In this document: piece after piece, positions 18,705-28,195 of the stretch
Layout of the letters: each line of letters opens with the position of its first letter
Numbering within the stretch: the stretch's first letter is position 1
Source of the DNA: Sinorhizobium sojae CCBAU 05684
Lineage (GTDB): Bacteria > Pseudomonadota > Alphaproteobacteria > Rhizobiales > Rhizobiaceae
Length of the DNA stretch: 64,000 nucleotides
Reading direction: 5' to 3'
NCBI RefSeq assembly: GCF_002288525.1
Contig: NZ_CP023067.1
Location: 310,001 to 374,000, forward strand
Position numbers and translations under genes: made by a program
Notes under the pieces: model-generated
Databases searched by the model: none
Told to the model about the DNA's origin: nothing
The model's input: only the letters and a program-made list of their open reading frames with translations

Positions 18705-19823
18705 ATGGTGTTGGTTGAACCGTTGCCGGCGCAGAGCGTCGGGCAGGGCAGTTTCGGGCGCGCGGCCGAGGGGAACGTTCAACGTCTTTCCTTCACCGGC
18801 AGCGCCGGTGAATATTTCGGGATCTGGATCGTCAATATCCTGCTGACGATCATCACCCTTGGCATCTACTCGGCTTGGGCCAAGGTCCGCCGCAACCGCT
18901 ATTTCTATGGCAATACGGTGCTGCTCGGACGTGGCTTCGAGTATCATGCCAGAGGCGGCCAGATCCTGATCGGCCGCTTGATCGTCTTTGCCTATCTGGT
19001 CCTCTATAATGTAATGCTGACCTTCGTGCCCTTTGTTGGAATCGTTCTCGGCGTGGCTCTGCTGTTCCTGGTGCCCTGGCTCCTCACGCGGGGCCTGCGC
19101 TTCAGCGCACGGGTGACGAGCTACCGCAATGTCCGGTTCGATTTCGTCGGCCGCGCCGGCGGCGCGTTCCTCGCCTTTATCGTCGGGCCGGTTTTGGCGG
19201 CGATCACCCTTGGTATTCTGGCGCCGCTCGCCAGCCGCTGGACCCACCGTTACATCGGCAGCAATCTACGCTACGGGGGCAAGAGTTTTTCGACAAATCC
19301 CTCCGTCGGCGCAATCTACAGGACCTGGGGCATCTCCGCAGCGGTGATCGTGCTGGGGTTGCTGATCGTCGGTTTCATCGCCTTCCTCAATCTGGCGATC
19401 GTCATGACTGCGGTCGAGAACCCCGATCTGCTTCCGCCGGAAATGCAAGTCTCGCTTGGCCTGCTGGCAGCGCTCGCCTATGTCCTCATTCTGGCGATCT
19501 TCGGCACGGCGGCGCTCGTCTATCGAGCCGGCGTGCGCAACGTCGCGTGGTCTGCCACCACCTTCGACGGCAAGCACCGGCTCTTGAGCGACCTCTCGCG
19601 TCCGCGCTATGCTTGGATCGCGGTCTCGAATTTCGCCGTCACGCTCGTTACCCTCGGTCTCATGCGGCCCTGGGCAGCCGTTCGCATGGCGCGCTACATC
19701 AACGAGCACACGGGTGTCCGCTTCGAAGCGAGTGTCGGCGAGATTTTCTCGGCGATTGCCCAAGAAGGTTCGGCGGTCGGCGCCGAGTTCATGGATATGG
19801 AAGGCTTCGACTTTGGCTTCTGA
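18705..19823 (+). CDS. DUF898 (YjgN-like) multispan membrane protein
   Basis: 372 residues with two related membrane modules: about 25-180 with FTGSAGEYFGIWIVNILLTIITLGIYSAWAKVRRNRYFYGNT, and about 185-345 with SNFAVTLVTLGLMRPWAAVRMARYINEHT. This is the DUF898 family, of unknown function. The ATG was chosen because GAGGGGG lies 6 nt upstream; an alternative ATG 15 nt earlier has no such site. The 3' end overlaps the start of a membrane-anchored M48 metalloprotease gene, a pairing that suggests a joint role in the inner membrane. Confidence 0.85.
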   Translation: MVLVEPLPAQSVGQGSFGRAAEGNVQRLSFTGSAGEYFGIWIVNILLTIITLGIYSAWAKVRRNRYFYGNTVLLGRGFEYHARGGQILIGRLIVFAYLVLYNVMLTFVPFVGIVLGVALLFLVPWLLTRGLRFSARVTSYRNVRFDFVGRAGGAFLAFIVGPVLAAITLGILAPLASRWTHRYIGSNLRYGGKSFSTNPSVGAIYRTWGISAAVIVLGLLIVGFIAFLNLAIVMTAVENPDLLPPEMQVSLGLLAALAYVLILAIFGTAALVYRAGVRNVAWSATTFDGKHRLLSDLSRPRYAWIAVSNFAVTLVTLGLMRPWAAVRMARYINEHTGVRFEASVGEIFSAIAQEGSAVGAEFMDMEGFDFGF

Positions 19824-20868
19824 AGCGGCGTCGATTGCTCAGGGCGAGTGGCATCCGGCGGGATCGAGCCGCTCCGTTCCCTGCCGCCTGGTCGAAGATG
19901 GCGGGCGCCTCGTCGTCCGCGACGACGCGCGCGCCGAGCTTGCGGGCGGCAGCTTGTCATTGGTCGAGATTTCCGCGCGCGTCGGTCGCATTCCGCGGCG
20001 CATCACCTTTCCCGACGGGTCCCTCTTCGAGACGGGCGAAAACGATGCGGTCGACCGGTTTCTCGCCCGGAAGGGCCGAGGCCGGCAGGGGATTGTCCAT
20101 TGGCTGGAGCAGTTCCATCCGCGGCTGATCGCCTTCGTCGCCGCGACCATCCTGCTCGGTGTGCTGGTCTACCGCGTCGCGCTGCCTGCGCTCGTGGAAC
20201 TGGCCGTCGCCGTCACGCCCCCGATCGTGCCGCAGATCATGTCGGCAAGCACGCTTGAGACCATGGATCGGACGGTCCTTGGCCCGTCGAAGCTCGATGA
20301 GACGATACGCAGCCAAATTCTCGAGGGGTTCCGGCGCATTGCGGCGCATTCCCAGGGCGGCGAGGCGGCCTACACGCTCAACTTCCGCGAAGGTGGCCCC
20401 GTTGGCCCCAATGCCTTTGCGCTGCCCGACGGCACGCTGATCCTCACTGACGAACTGGTGGAGCTTGCAGGCGGCGACACGGAGATGATCGTCGGCGTGC
20501 TGGCGCATGAGATCGGCCATGTCGAGCATGAGCACAGCCTCCGGCAGATCTATCGTGCCGCGGGCATTGCCGGCCTCATCATGCTGTTTGCCGGCGACAT
20601 AGGCTCCGGCGCGGAGGACGTTCTGGTGCAGGGGAGCGGCCTGCTTGCGCTCTCCTACTCGCGCGCGGCCGAGGCGGAGGCGGATCGGCATTCCGTCGCG
20701 CTGATGATGAGGGCAGGCTTCGACCCGACCGCGATCGCCCGCTTTTTTGAATTGCTGGAGACGAAGCTTCACGACAGCTCCGACACGAGCATCTTCTCCA
20801 CCCATCCCGGCACGCCGGAGCGGCGCAAGGCCATCCTGGATTTGGTCGCCGCGGAGCGGAGAGACTGA
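19813..20868 (+). CDS. Membrane-anchored M48-family metallopeptidase
   Basis: About 351 residues. The zinc motif HEIGH (in AHEIGHVEHEHSL) and the downstream third-ligand region EAEADRHSVALM are intact. An N-terminal ~90-residue domain is followed by one membrane span (IAFVAATILLGVLVYRVALPAL), so the catalytic domain is probably periplasmic. No ATG suits the start. I infer a TTG at 19813 that overlaps the upstream gene by 11 nt, with GGAAGG 9 nt before it. Homology begins only after this point. Translationally coupled to the DUF898 gene. Substrate unknown. Confidence 0.82.
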   Translation: MASEAASIAQGEWHPAGSSRSVPCRLVEDGGRLVVRDDARAELAGGSLSLVEISARVGRIPRRITFPDGSLFETGENDAVDRFLARKGRGRQGIVHWLEQFHPRLIAFVAATILLGVLVYRVALPALVELAVAVTPPIVPQIMSASTLETMDRTVLGPSKLDETIRSQILEGFRRIAAHSQGGEAAYTLNFREGGPVGPNAFALPDGTLILTDELVELAGGDTEMIVGVLAHEIGHVEHEHSLRQIYRAAGIAGLIMLFAGDIGSGAEDVLVQGSGLLALSYSRAAEAEADRHSVALMMRAGFDPTAIARFFELLETKLHDSSDTSIFSTHPGTPERRKAILDLVAAERRD

Positions 20869-20874
20869 CGGGAT

Positions 20875-21378
20875 CTACCCTTCGCCGCCACCGCCCTCGG
20901 TACCCGCCGCCCGGAAACGCTCCTCGAATTCCCGGCGCAGCTCCCGCCTGACCTCGGCAGCGCGGTGGCGGCGCTCCCTTATGCCCGGCTCGGGGGCGTA
21001 GGGCGGCACGCTCGTCGGCCGCCCGTCGGCATCGACGGCAACCATGGTGAAATAGCAGGAATTCGTATGCCGTCTCTCGCCGGTGCGGATATTCTCCGCC
21101 TCAACCCGGATGCCGACCTCCATCGATGTCCGGCCGGCATAGTTGATGGATGCGCGAAAGTGCACCAGCTCGCCGACATGGATCGGCTGGCGGAAGACGA
21201 CCTGATCGACCGAAAGGGTAACCGCATATTGTTTCGAGTAGCGCGAAGCGCAGGAAAACGCGACCCGGTCGAGCAGGTTGAGGAGTGCCCCGCCATGGAC
21301 CTTGCCGCTGAAGTTCGCCATGTCGGGCGTCATCAGCACGACCATCTCGAGCTGGCTCGTATCATGCGTCTTGTCCAA
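20875..21378 (-). CDS. Acyl-CoA thioesterase, hotdog fold (YciA-like)
   Basis: 167 residues. The hotdog thioesterase core is visible in MANFSGKVHGGALLNLLDRVAF, where the HGG motif precedes the central helix, and in AGRTSMEVGIRVEAENIRTGE. The ~40-residue C-terminal tail is charged, ends in glycines and is not part of the fold. Such enzymes hydrolyse acyl-CoAs; chain preference cannot be read. Convergent with the M48 gene, 6 nt apart. Confidence 0.87.
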   Translation of the reverse strand: MDKTHDTSQLEMVVLMTPDMANFSGKVHGGALLNLLDRVAFSCASRYSKQYAVTLSVDQVVFRQPIHVGELVHFRASINYAGRTSMEVGIRVEAENIRTGERRHTNSCYFTMVAVDADGRPTSVPPYAPEPGIRERRHRAAEVRRELRREFEERFRAAGTEGGGGEG

Positions 21379-21472
21379 CTTTCCCTCCGGCGCCGTTGTC
21401 TCTCAGCTTTGAAGAGAATCCTCGCTTCGAAGCGATCGGTCAATCGCAGAGGTGCCGTTCCTTCGAAGGCAA

Positions 21473-21494
21473 GCAGCGGGCTTTCGCCCGCTGC
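21473..21494. terminator. Hairpin downstream of fbpA
   Basis: A perfect 9-bp stem GCAGCGGGC/GCCCGCTGC has a 4-nt loop, 28 nt after the fbpA stop. No U-tract follows on either strand, so it may protect a 3' end or assist termination only weakly. Confidence 0.4.
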
Positions 21495-21521
21495 TGATGT
21501 CCTTGGCCTGTAGAATGTAAC

Positions 21522-22565
21522 TCAGTCTTGCGGGCCGTCGTTGTAGCCCACCTTGTCGACGAGTTCCGATGCCTTCTTCCGGTTGGCAGCGATCTCGGCG
21601 AGCGGCAGCGTATCCGGCTTGATCGATCCAAAGGACTTGACCACTTCGGACGGCTCCACGCCCGGCTTGACCGGATATTCGAAGACCTGTTCGGCATAGA
21701 TCTTCTGCGCTTCGCCCGAAGAGAGGAATTCCATCAGCTTGATTGCATTGTCCTTGTTCGGGGCGTTCTTGGCGAGCGCCATGCCGGAGATGTTCACGTG
21801 TGTTCCGCGGTCCTGTGCATTCGGGAACAGGACCTTGATGGCGGATGCCCATTCCTTCTGCTCGGGCTGCTTGTCATTGGTTATCATCAGACCGACGTAG
21901 TAGCTGTTGCCCAGCGACAGGTCGCACTCGCCTGCAAAGATGGACTTGGCCTGGCTGCGGTCGTTGCCGTCCGGTTTCCGGGCCAGATTGTTCTTGAGGC
22001 CCGTCAGCCATTTTTCCGCCTCGGCCTCGCCGTGATGCGCGACCATGGAGGCGAAGAGGCCGATATTGTAGGAATGCTGTCCGTCACGGGTGCAGATCTT
22101 TCCCTTCCATTTCGGGTCTGCCAGTTCCTCATAGGTGATGTCGTCCTGCGCCACGCGCTCCTTCGAGGCGTAGACGACGCGGCCGCGGGTCGTGAGGCCG
22201 AACCAGCTGCCGTCCGGATCGCGGAAATGCTCCGGGATGTCCTTGTTGATCGTCTCGTTGGCTAGCGGCTGAGTCACGCCCCCTTCCTCGGCTTCGGTCA
22301 GGCGGCTGATGTCGACGGTGAGGATGACATCCGCCGGCGAGTTCGCGCCCTCCGCCTGGATGCGCTCGACGAGCCCCTTGTCGAGGAAGAGGACATTGGT
22401 CGTGATGCCGGTTTCCTTCGTGAACGCGTCCAGGAGCGGCTGGATGAGGTCAGGCTGGCGATAGGAATAGATGTTGACCTCGCCTTCGGCACGGGCGGTG
22501 GCCGAGAAGGCCAGGAAGGTCGCCGCCACCGACAGGGTGCCGATCAGCGCTTTAGAGACGTGCAT
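21522..22565 (-). CDS. fbpA: Ferric iron ABC transporter, periplasmic binding protein
   Basis: 347 residues with a signal peptide ending near residue 26 (ATARA). The mature protein begins EGEVNIYSYRQPDLIQPLLDAF, the FbpA/FutA type. Tyrosines that could ligate Fe3+ occur in the NSYYVGLM segment. It is divergent from rirA with a 189-nt shared region, consistent with iron control. No permease or ATPase gene accompanies it; the nearest permease of the right type is about 10 kb away on the same strand. Confidence 0.9.
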   Translation of the reverse strand: MHVSKALIGTLSVAATFLAFSATARAEGEVNIYSYRQPDLIQPLLDAFTKETGITTNVLFLDKGLVERIQAEGANSPADVILTVDISRLTEAEEGGVTQPLANETINKDIPEHFRDPDGSWFGLTTRGRVVYASKERVAQDDITYEELADPKWKGKICTRDGQHSYNIGLFASMVAHHGEAEAEKWLTGLKNNLARKPDGNDRSQAKSIFAGECDLSLGNSYYVGLMITNDKQPEQKEWASAIKVLFPNAQDRGTHVNISGMALAKNAPNKDNAIKLMEFLSSGEAQKIYAEQVFEYPVKPGVEPSEVVKSFGSIKPDTLPLAEIAANRKKASELVDKVGYNDGPQD

Positions 22566-22754
22566 GGTGTTTCTCCATTTCTAGCTTATAAACTTAACCA
22601 AACCGATCATCTTTGATACCGCGCCGGTTCGGGCAGTCAACCGGGAAAGGGTGAAGTTGACTGCATCAGTATGTTTTTTCTCTTTTTTGGAATTGTTCCA
22701 AACTGCGATCCGTCCTATATGATGGGAACCGAATTCTCGATTCCGGAGTGAACG

Positions 22755-23219
22755 ATGCGTCTGACGAAGCAAACAAACTACGCAGTTCGCATGTTGATGT
22801 ACTGCGCTGCGAACGGCGAGAAGCTCAGCCGCATTCCCGAGATTGCCAAGGCCTACGGCGTTTCCGAGCTGTTCCTGTTCAAGATCCTGCAGCCGCTGAC
22901 GAAGGCGGGGCTGGTTGAAACCGTGCGCGGGCGCAATGGCGGCGTAAGGCTGCCGAGGCCGGCGTCGGAGATCAGCCTCTTCGACGTCATCAAGGTCACC
23001 GAGGACAGCTTTGCGATGGCGGAATGCTTCGAGGCCGGCGAAATCGAATGTCCGCTCGTCGACAGCTGCGGCCTCAACACCGCTTTGCGCAAGGCGCTGA
23101 ACGCCTTCTTCGAAGTGCTTGAGGGCTATACGATCGACGACCTGGTCAAGGCCCGGCCGCAGATCCACTTCCTCCTCGGCATCGAGGAGACGGCGCGCCC
23201 GCAGACCTCTGCGGCGTAA
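22755..23219 (+). CDS. rirA: Iron-responsive Rrf2-family regulator RirA
   Basis: 154 residues. The N-terminal Rrf2 winged helix (MRLTKQTNYAVRMLMYCAAN) is followed by the three cluster-ligating cysteines at 91, 99 and 105. Those positions match the known Fe-S ligands of rhizobial RirA. RirA represses iron-uptake genes when iron is sufficient, in place of Fur, in rhizobia. It is divergent from fbpA. I found no perfect TGA-N9-TCA iron-responsive operator in the shared region, so control of this pair is not shown by sequence. Confidence 0.95.
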   Translation: MRLTKQTNYAVRMLMYCAANGEKLSRIPEIAKAYGVSELFLFKILQPLTKAGLVETVRGRNGGVRLPRPASEISLFDVIKVTEDSFAMAECFEAGEIECPLVDSCGLNTALRKALNAFFEVLEGYTIDDLVKARPQIHFLLGIEETARPQTSAA

Positions 23220-23709
23220 GCTTTTCCGACAGTTTCGAACGAAGCGAGGGTGGCTGTCGCTGCCGCCCTTGCTAGCGCATCGGCGGAAAATCGGATCCGA
23301 TTCTCGGAAAGCATGATGCGCCGACTCGAAGAGTCACAGCGCCCGTGCGTCTTTCGGGATGCGCCAGAGCAGGCTTTGAGTCTGCAATAGTGGTTTCCGA
23401 CATTGCTCCACCCGCGCGACGAAGATCGCGCCGCAGCGGTGCGCTTGCGCGTGTGAACTGAATCCCCTCAGCTGCTTCGCATTAAAGGTCTGGAATGCCG
23501 TGAAGGCAGCCCATGCGCGCTGCCGCATTTAGAAATCGTATGTTGCCGGAAGTCTCTATTTGTGGAAGAATTTTTCGCCTAGACAAATTTCTGAAGCGAC
23601 TTATTGCATTGCGACGCTAAATGTCGTTCCATCCGTTCTTGACCGGATGGAAAATTTCTTGCCGGGTCGAAAATACGAGAACAAAAAAGCAAAACTGGGA
23701 AGCAAGCTC
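23220..23709. other. Noncoding region between rirA and dppA
   Basis: 490 nt containing RIME copy C and, nearer dppA, an AT-richer 150-nt leader with several ATG triplets but no coding signal. The dppA frame is open upstream but lacks homology-like composition and a ribosome site there. Confidence 0.6.
23273..23369. repeat. RIME-type palindromic intergenic repeat, copy C
   Basis: About 97 bp: TAGCGCATCGGCGGAAAATC with its degenerate mirror ending GATGCGCC, then a diverged second hairpin (GCGTCTTTCGGGATGC). It lies about 50 nt past the rirA stop, in the same orientation as copies A and B. Confidence 0.8.
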
Positions 23710-25305
23710 ATGAAAAAGCTCACGACTCTCTTCGCAGCGACGGCGCTTGCCACGCTGATGGCCGGTTCCGCCTGGTCGAAAACGTTCGTCTACTGCTCGG
23801 AAGGCTCGCCGGAGGGTTTTGACCCCGGCCTCTATACGGCCGGTACGACGTTCGACGCTTCGGCGCACACCGTTTACAACCGCCTGTTGGAGTTCAAGAA
23901 GGGTACCACGGAGACCGAAGCCGGCCTTGCCGAAAGCTGGACGATTTCCGATGACGGCCTCGAATACACCTTCAAGCTCCGCCCCGGCGTGAAATTCCAG
24001 ACGACCGAATTCTTCACGCCGACCCGTGACCTGAATGCCGACGATGTGATCTTCTCGCTCGAGCGCCAGTGGAAATCCGACCACCCGTGGCACGGCTATG
24101 TGTCCGGCGCCTCCTGGGAATACTTTTCCGGCATGGGAATGCCCGATCTGATCGAGTCGCTCGAGAAGGTCGACGATATGACCGTCAAGATCAAGCTGAA
24201 GCGCAGGGAAGCGCCATTCCTCGCCAATCTTGCCATGCCCTTCGCGTCAATCATGTCGAAGGAATATGCCGACAAGCTTGAAGCCGACGGCAAGATGAAC
24301 CAGCTCAATCAGATGCCGCTGGGCACCGGCCCGTTTGCTTTCGTCGGCTATCAGCAGGATGCGGTCATCCGTTACAAGGCCCATCCGGACTACTGGGCCG
24401 GCAAGCAGAAGATCGATGATCTGGTCTTCTCGATCACCACCGACGCGGCTGTCCGCTACCAGAAGCTGAAGGCAGGCGAGTGCCACCTGATGCCCTACCC
24501 GAATGCGGCGGATGTCGAATCCATGAAGGCCGATCCGGAGCTGAAGGTCATGGAGCAGGCCGGCCTCAATGTCGCATATCTCGCCTACAACACGACCCAG
24601 GCCCCCTTCGACAAGGTCGAGGTCCGCAAGGCGCTAAACAAGGCTATCAACAAGCAGGCGATCGTCGATGCCGTCTTCCAGGGACAGGCGACGCCGGCGA
24701 CGAATCCGATCCCGCCGACGATGTGGTCCTATAACGACAACATCGAGGACGATACTTACGAGCCGGAAGTCGCCAAGAAGATGCTGGAGGATGCCGGCGT
24801 CACCGACCTCTCGATGAAGGTCTGGGCGATGCCGGTCGCGCGGCCCTACATGTTGAACGCACGTCGCGCCGCCGAACTGATCCAGGCCGACTTTGCAAAG
24901 ATCGGCGTGGACGTCGAAATCGTAAGCTACGAATGGGCCGAATATCTCGAACGATCGAAGGCGAAGGATCGAGACGGTGCCGTGATTCTCGGTTGGACCG
25001 GTGACAATGGTGATCCGGACAACTTCCTCGACACGCTGCTTGGATGCGATGCGGTCGGCGGCAACAACCGCGCGCAGTGGTGCAACCAGGAATTCGACGA
25101 TCTGGTGACGAAGGCGAAGGAAGCCTCCAGCGTCGAAGAGCGCACCAAGCTCTACGAAGAGGCGCAGGTCGTCTTCAAGCGCGAAGCGCCCTGGGCAACG
25201 CTCGACCATTCGCTGTCGATCGTGCCGATGCGCAAGAATGTCGAAGGCTTCGTACAGAGCCCGCTGGGCGACTTTGCTTTCGACGGCGTTGATATTGTAG
25301 AGTAA
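23710..25305 (+). CDS. dppA: Dipeptide ABC transporter, periplasmic binding protein
   Basis: 531 residues, SBP_bac_5 family, with a signal peptide (MKKLTTLFAATALATLMAGSAWS). The mature start KTFVYCSEGSPEGFDPGLYTAGTTFDAS is closely DppA-like. The ATG chosen starts the signal peptide and has GGGAAG upstream. Two cysteine pairs are conserved as in DppA. It heads dppABCDF. A hairpin with a T run between dppA and dppB probably lowers downstream expression relative to the binding protein. Dipeptides are the expected ligand; haem or aminolevulinate uptake is also known for some DppA systems. Confidence 0.92.
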   Translation: MKKLTTLFAATALATLMAGSAWSKTFVYCSEGSPEGFDPGLYTAGTTFDASAHTVYNRLLEFKKGTTETEAGLAESWTISDDGLEYTFKLRPGVKFQTTEFFTPTRDLNADDVIFSLERQWKSDHPWHGYVSGASWEYFSGMGMPDLIESLEKVDDMTVKIKLKRREAPFLANLAMPFASIMSKEYADKLEADGKMNQLNQMPLGTGPFAFVGYQQDAVIRYKAHPDYWAGKQKIDDLVFSITTDAAVRYQKLKAGECHLMPYPNAADVESMKADPELKVMEQAGLNVAYLAYNTTQAPFDKVEVRKALNKAINKQAIVDAVFQGQATPATNPIPPTMWSYNDNIEDDTYEPEVAKKMLEDAGVTDLSMKVWAMPVARPYMLNARRAAELIQADFAKIGVDVEIVSYEWAEYLERSKAKDRDGAVILGWTGDNGDPDNFLDTLLGCDAVGGNNRAQWCNQEFDDLVTKAKEASSVEERTKLYEEAQVVFKREAPWATLDHSLSIVPMRKNVEGFVQSPLGDFAFDGVDIVE

Positions 25306-25321
25306 TCTTAACAACCGACCC

Positions 25322-25364
25322 GAAGGGGGCGTTTGCCGCTGGGCGAGCGCCCCTCTTCCTTTTT
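25322..25364 (+). terminator. Attenuating terminator between dppA and dppB
   Basis: A GGGGC/GCCCC core stem with imperfect GAAG/CTTC outer pairs and a long loop is followed by five T. It lies 17 nt past the dppA stop. Confidence 0.5.
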
Positions 25365-25416
25365 GCCTGGTGGCGCCGCGTAAGCGAGGCCGCGCACCAT
25401 GGCATGAGGTTTGACT

Positions 25417-26421
25417 ATGATCCGATTCTTCCTGGGGCGCCTGGCGGTCTTGATTCCGACTTTCATCGGGGTCTCCATCATCGCCTTCTCCTTCATTCGC
25501 CTCCTTCCCGGCGATCCCGTGGCCCTGCTTTCGGGAGAGCGGGTAATGTCGCCGGAGCGGCATGCCGAAATATCCCATCAACTCGGCTTCGACCGCCCGA
25601 TTGTCGTGCAGTATCTCGATTATCTTTGGGGCGTTGTGCGTGGCGATTTCGGTGTGTCGATCGTCACCAAGAAGCCGGTGATCGACCAGTTCTTCGAACT
25701 CTTCCCCGCGACCGTCGAACTGTCGCTATGCGCGATCATCTTTGCCGTCGTTCTCGGCATCCCGGCGGGCGTGATCGCGGCGATCAAGCGCGGCTCGATC
25801 ATCGACCAGCTCATCATGGGTACCGCGCTCGTCGGCTTCTCGATGCCCATCTTCTGGTGGGGTCTGCTGCTGATCATCGTTGTTTCCGGCATATTGCAGT
25901 GGACTCCGGTCTCCGGCCGTATCTCGCTCATGTTCTTCTTCCCGTCGGTTACCGGCTTCATGCTGATCGACTCCTTGTTGTCCGGGCAGGAGGGCGCGTT
26001 CCAGTCCGCCTTCAATCACCTCATTCTGCCGACGATCGTACTCGGCACCATTCCGCTTGCCGTCATCGCGCGCCAAACCCGCTCGGCGATGCTGGAAGTG
26101 CTGTCGGAGGACTACGTCCGCACCGCCCGCGCCAAGGGGCTCTCCACCTTCCGCGTCGTCGGTATCCACGCGCTGCGCAACGCCATGATCCCGGTCGTTA
26201 CCACCATCGGCCTTCAGGTCGGCGTCATGCTGGCGGGCGCGATCCTGACGGAAACGATCTTCTCCTGGCCGGGCATCGGCAAATGGATGGTCGATTCCGT
26301 ATTCCGGCGCGACTATGCCGTCATTCAGGGCGGTCTCTTGATTATCGCCGGCCTCATCATGCTGGTGAACCTCGCCGTGGACCTGATGTACGGTCTGCTC
26401 AACCCCCGTATCCGGCATTGA
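25417..26421 (+). CDS. dppB: Dipeptide ABC transporter permease
   Basis: 334 residues, about six membrane spans, BPD_transp_1 family. It begins MIRFFLGRLAVLIPTFIGVS, typical of DppB. The EAA-like loop DYVRTARAKGLSTFRVVGIHALRNA is intact. The ATG at 25417 is preceded by GAGG at a suitable distance; a TTG two codons earlier is less likely. It is 9 nt upstream of dppC. It forms the inner-membrane pore with DppC. Confidence 0.92.
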   Translation: MIRFFLGRLAVLIPTFIGVSIIAFSFIRLLPGDPVALLSGERVMSPERHAEISHQLGFDRPIVVQYLDYLWGVVRGDFGVSIVTKKPVIDQFFELFPATVELSLCAIIFAVVLGIPAGVIAAIKRGSIIDQLIMGTALVGFSMPIFWWGLLLIIVVSGILQWTPVSGRISLMFFFPSVTGFMLIDSLLSGQEGAFQSAFNHLILPTIVLGTIPLAVIARQTRSAMLEVLSEDYVRTARAKGLSTFRVVGIHALRNAMIPVVTTIGLQVGVMLAGAILTETIFSWPGIGKWMVDSVFRRDYAVIQGGLLIIAGLIMLVNLAVDLMYGLLNPRIRH

Positions 26422-26430
26422 GGAGGGGAT

Positions 26431-27339
26431 ATGACCGAAGTCACTGCTGCAAGTCCCATATCGACCGATCCGTCCCGCCGGGCGAGGCTCACCGAATTCT
26501 GGTTCTATTTTTCAGAAAATCGCGGCGCCGTCATCGGCCTGGTCTTCTTCCTCTTTCTGGTGTTGCTTGCGATATTCGCGCCGCTGGTCGCACCCCATGA
26601 CCCGACGGTCCAGTTCCGCCAGGCCGTCCGGCTGCCGCCCTCCTGGGAGGAAGGCGGCCAGGTCCAGTTCCTGCTCGGCACCGATGCCGTCGGTCGCGAC
26701 ATGCTCTCGCGCCTCATATATGGCACCCGCTTCTCGCTGTTCGTCGGCATCATCGTGACCACGCTGTCCCTGACCGGCGGCATCCTCGTCGGTGTCGTCG
26801 CCGGCTACTTCCGTGGTTGGATCGATACCGTCATCATGCGGATCATGGACATCATCCTGGCCTTCCCTTCGCTGCTGCTCGCGCTCGTTCTGGTGGCGGT
26901 GCTGGGGCCGGGGCTCACCAATGCGATGATCGCGATCGCCCTCGTCTACCAGCCCCACTTCGTCCGCCTGACGCGGGCCGCCGTCATGGCGGAGAAGACC
27001 CGCGATTATGTGGTCGCGGCGAAGGTCGCCGGAGCGCGGCACCCCCGGCTGATGTTCAAGACCATCCTGCCGAATTGCATGGCACCGCTCATCGTCCAGG
27101 CAACGCTGTCCTTTTCCAGTGCCATCCTCGATGCTGCGGCGCTCGGCTTCCTGGGCATGGGGGCGCAGCCGCCGACGCCGGAATGGGGCACGATGCTGGC
27201 CGAAGCGCGGGAGTTCATTTTGAGCAGCTGGTGGATCGTCACGTTCCCCGGCCTTGCGATCCTGCTGACCGTGCTCGCAATCAATCTGATGGGCGATGGC
27301 CTGCGTGATGCCCTCGACCCGAAGCTGAAGAGGTCCTGA
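26431..27339 (+). CDS. dppC: Dipeptide ABC transporter permease
   Basis: 302 residues. The N-terminal OppC_N segment (RRARLTEFWFYFSENRGAVIGLVFF) precedes the permease domain. LLGTDAVGRDMLSRLIYGTRFSLFVG and the loop DYVVAAKVAGARHPRLMFKTILPN are family hallmarks. A GAGGAGGGG ribosome site sits just before the ATG. Followed after 1 nt by dppD. Confidence 0.92.
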   Translation: MTEVTAASPISTDPSRRARLTEFWFYFSENRGAVIGLVFFLFLVLLAIFAPLVAPHDPTVQFRQAVRLPPSWEEGGQVQFLLGTDAVGRDMLSRLIYGTRFSLFVGIIVTTLSLTGGILVGVVAGYFRGWIDTVIMRIMDIILAFPSLLLALVLVAVLGPGLTNAMIAIALVYQPHFVRLTRAAVMAEKTRDYVVAAKVAGARHPRLMFKTILPNCMAPLIVQATLSFSSAILDAAALGFLGMGAQPPTPEWGTMLAEAREFILSSWWIVTFPGLAILLTVLAINLMGDGLRDALDPKLKRS

Positions 27340-27340
27340 C

Positions 27341-28195
27341 ATGGCGCTTCTTGAAATCGAAAATCTCGTCGTCGAATTCCAGACGGCTTCCGGCCCGTTC
27401 CGGGCGGTCGACGGCGTGTCGCTCAAGGTGCACGAGCGCGAGGTCCTGGCGATCGTCGGAGAATCCGGGTCAGGCAAGTCCGTCTCCATGCTCGCCGCGA
27501 TGGGACTTCTGCCCTGGACCGCCAGGGTGACAGCGGACAAGCTCACCTTCAACGGAAGGGATCTGCTGACGATGGCACCGGCCGATCGCCGCAAGATCGT
27601 CGGCAAGGAAATCGCGATGATCTTCCAGGAGCCGATCGCGAGTCTCAACCCATGCTTCACGGTCGGATTCCAGATCGAAGAGGTGCTGCGCATCCACATG
27701 CGCCTCGACAGGGTGGCGCGGCGCAAGCGGGCCGTGGAACTGTTCGAGGCGGTCGGCATCCCCGATCCGACCGAGCGCCTCGGTCATTTCCCGCACCAGA
27801 TGTCGGGCGGCCAGTGCCAGCGGGTGATGATCGCCATTGCCCTTGCCTGCAATCCGAAGCTCCTGATCGCTGACGAGCCGACGACGGCGCTGGACGTGAC
27901 GATCCAGAGGCAGATCCTCGACCTTTTGATGAAGCTGCAGGCGGAGTACGGCATGGGTCTAATCATGATCACCCATAATATGGGTGTCGTGGCCGAGACG
28001 GCGGATCGCGTCGTCGTTCAATACAAGGGCCGCAAGATCGAAGAGGCCGACGTGCTGTCGCTGTTCGAATCGCCGAAGAGCAATTACACGCGTGCGCTGC
28101 TTGCCGCCCTGCCGGAAAACGCGACGGGAGACCGGCTGCCGACGGTCTCGGAGCTTTTCAATGACCAGCAGTTTCTCGGGGGAGCCGCTCGATGA
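27341..28195 (+). CDS. dppD: Dipeptide ABC transporter ATP-binding protein
   Basis: 284 residues. It has Walker A GESGSGKS, signature [16 protein letters not shown], Walker [13 protein letters not shown] and the H-loop ITHNMGVV. The C-terminal oligopeptide-transporter segment is short. The signature has QCQR in place of the usual QRQR, a mild oddity. The last 4 nt overlap the dppF start (ATGA), indicating coupled translation. Confidence 0.9.
   Translation: MALLEIENLVVEFQTASGPFRAVDGVSLKVHEREVLAIVGESGSGKSVSMLAAMGLLPWTARVTADKLTFNGRDLLTMAPADRRKIVGKEIAMIFQEPIASLNPCFTVGFQIEEVLRIHMRLDRVARRKRAVELFEAVGIPDPTERLGHFPHQMSGGQCQRVMIAIALACNPKLLIADEPTTALDVTIQRQILDLLMKLQAEYGMGLIMITHNMGVVAETADRVVVQYKGRKIEEADVLSLFESPKSNYTRALLAALPENATGDRLPTVSELFNDQQFLGGAAR

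Noticed and set aside
22566..22754. RirA (iron-responsive) operator between fbpA and rirA
   Set aside because: No TGA-N9-TCA pattern is present; only shorter or longer spacings occur, so I did not annotate it.
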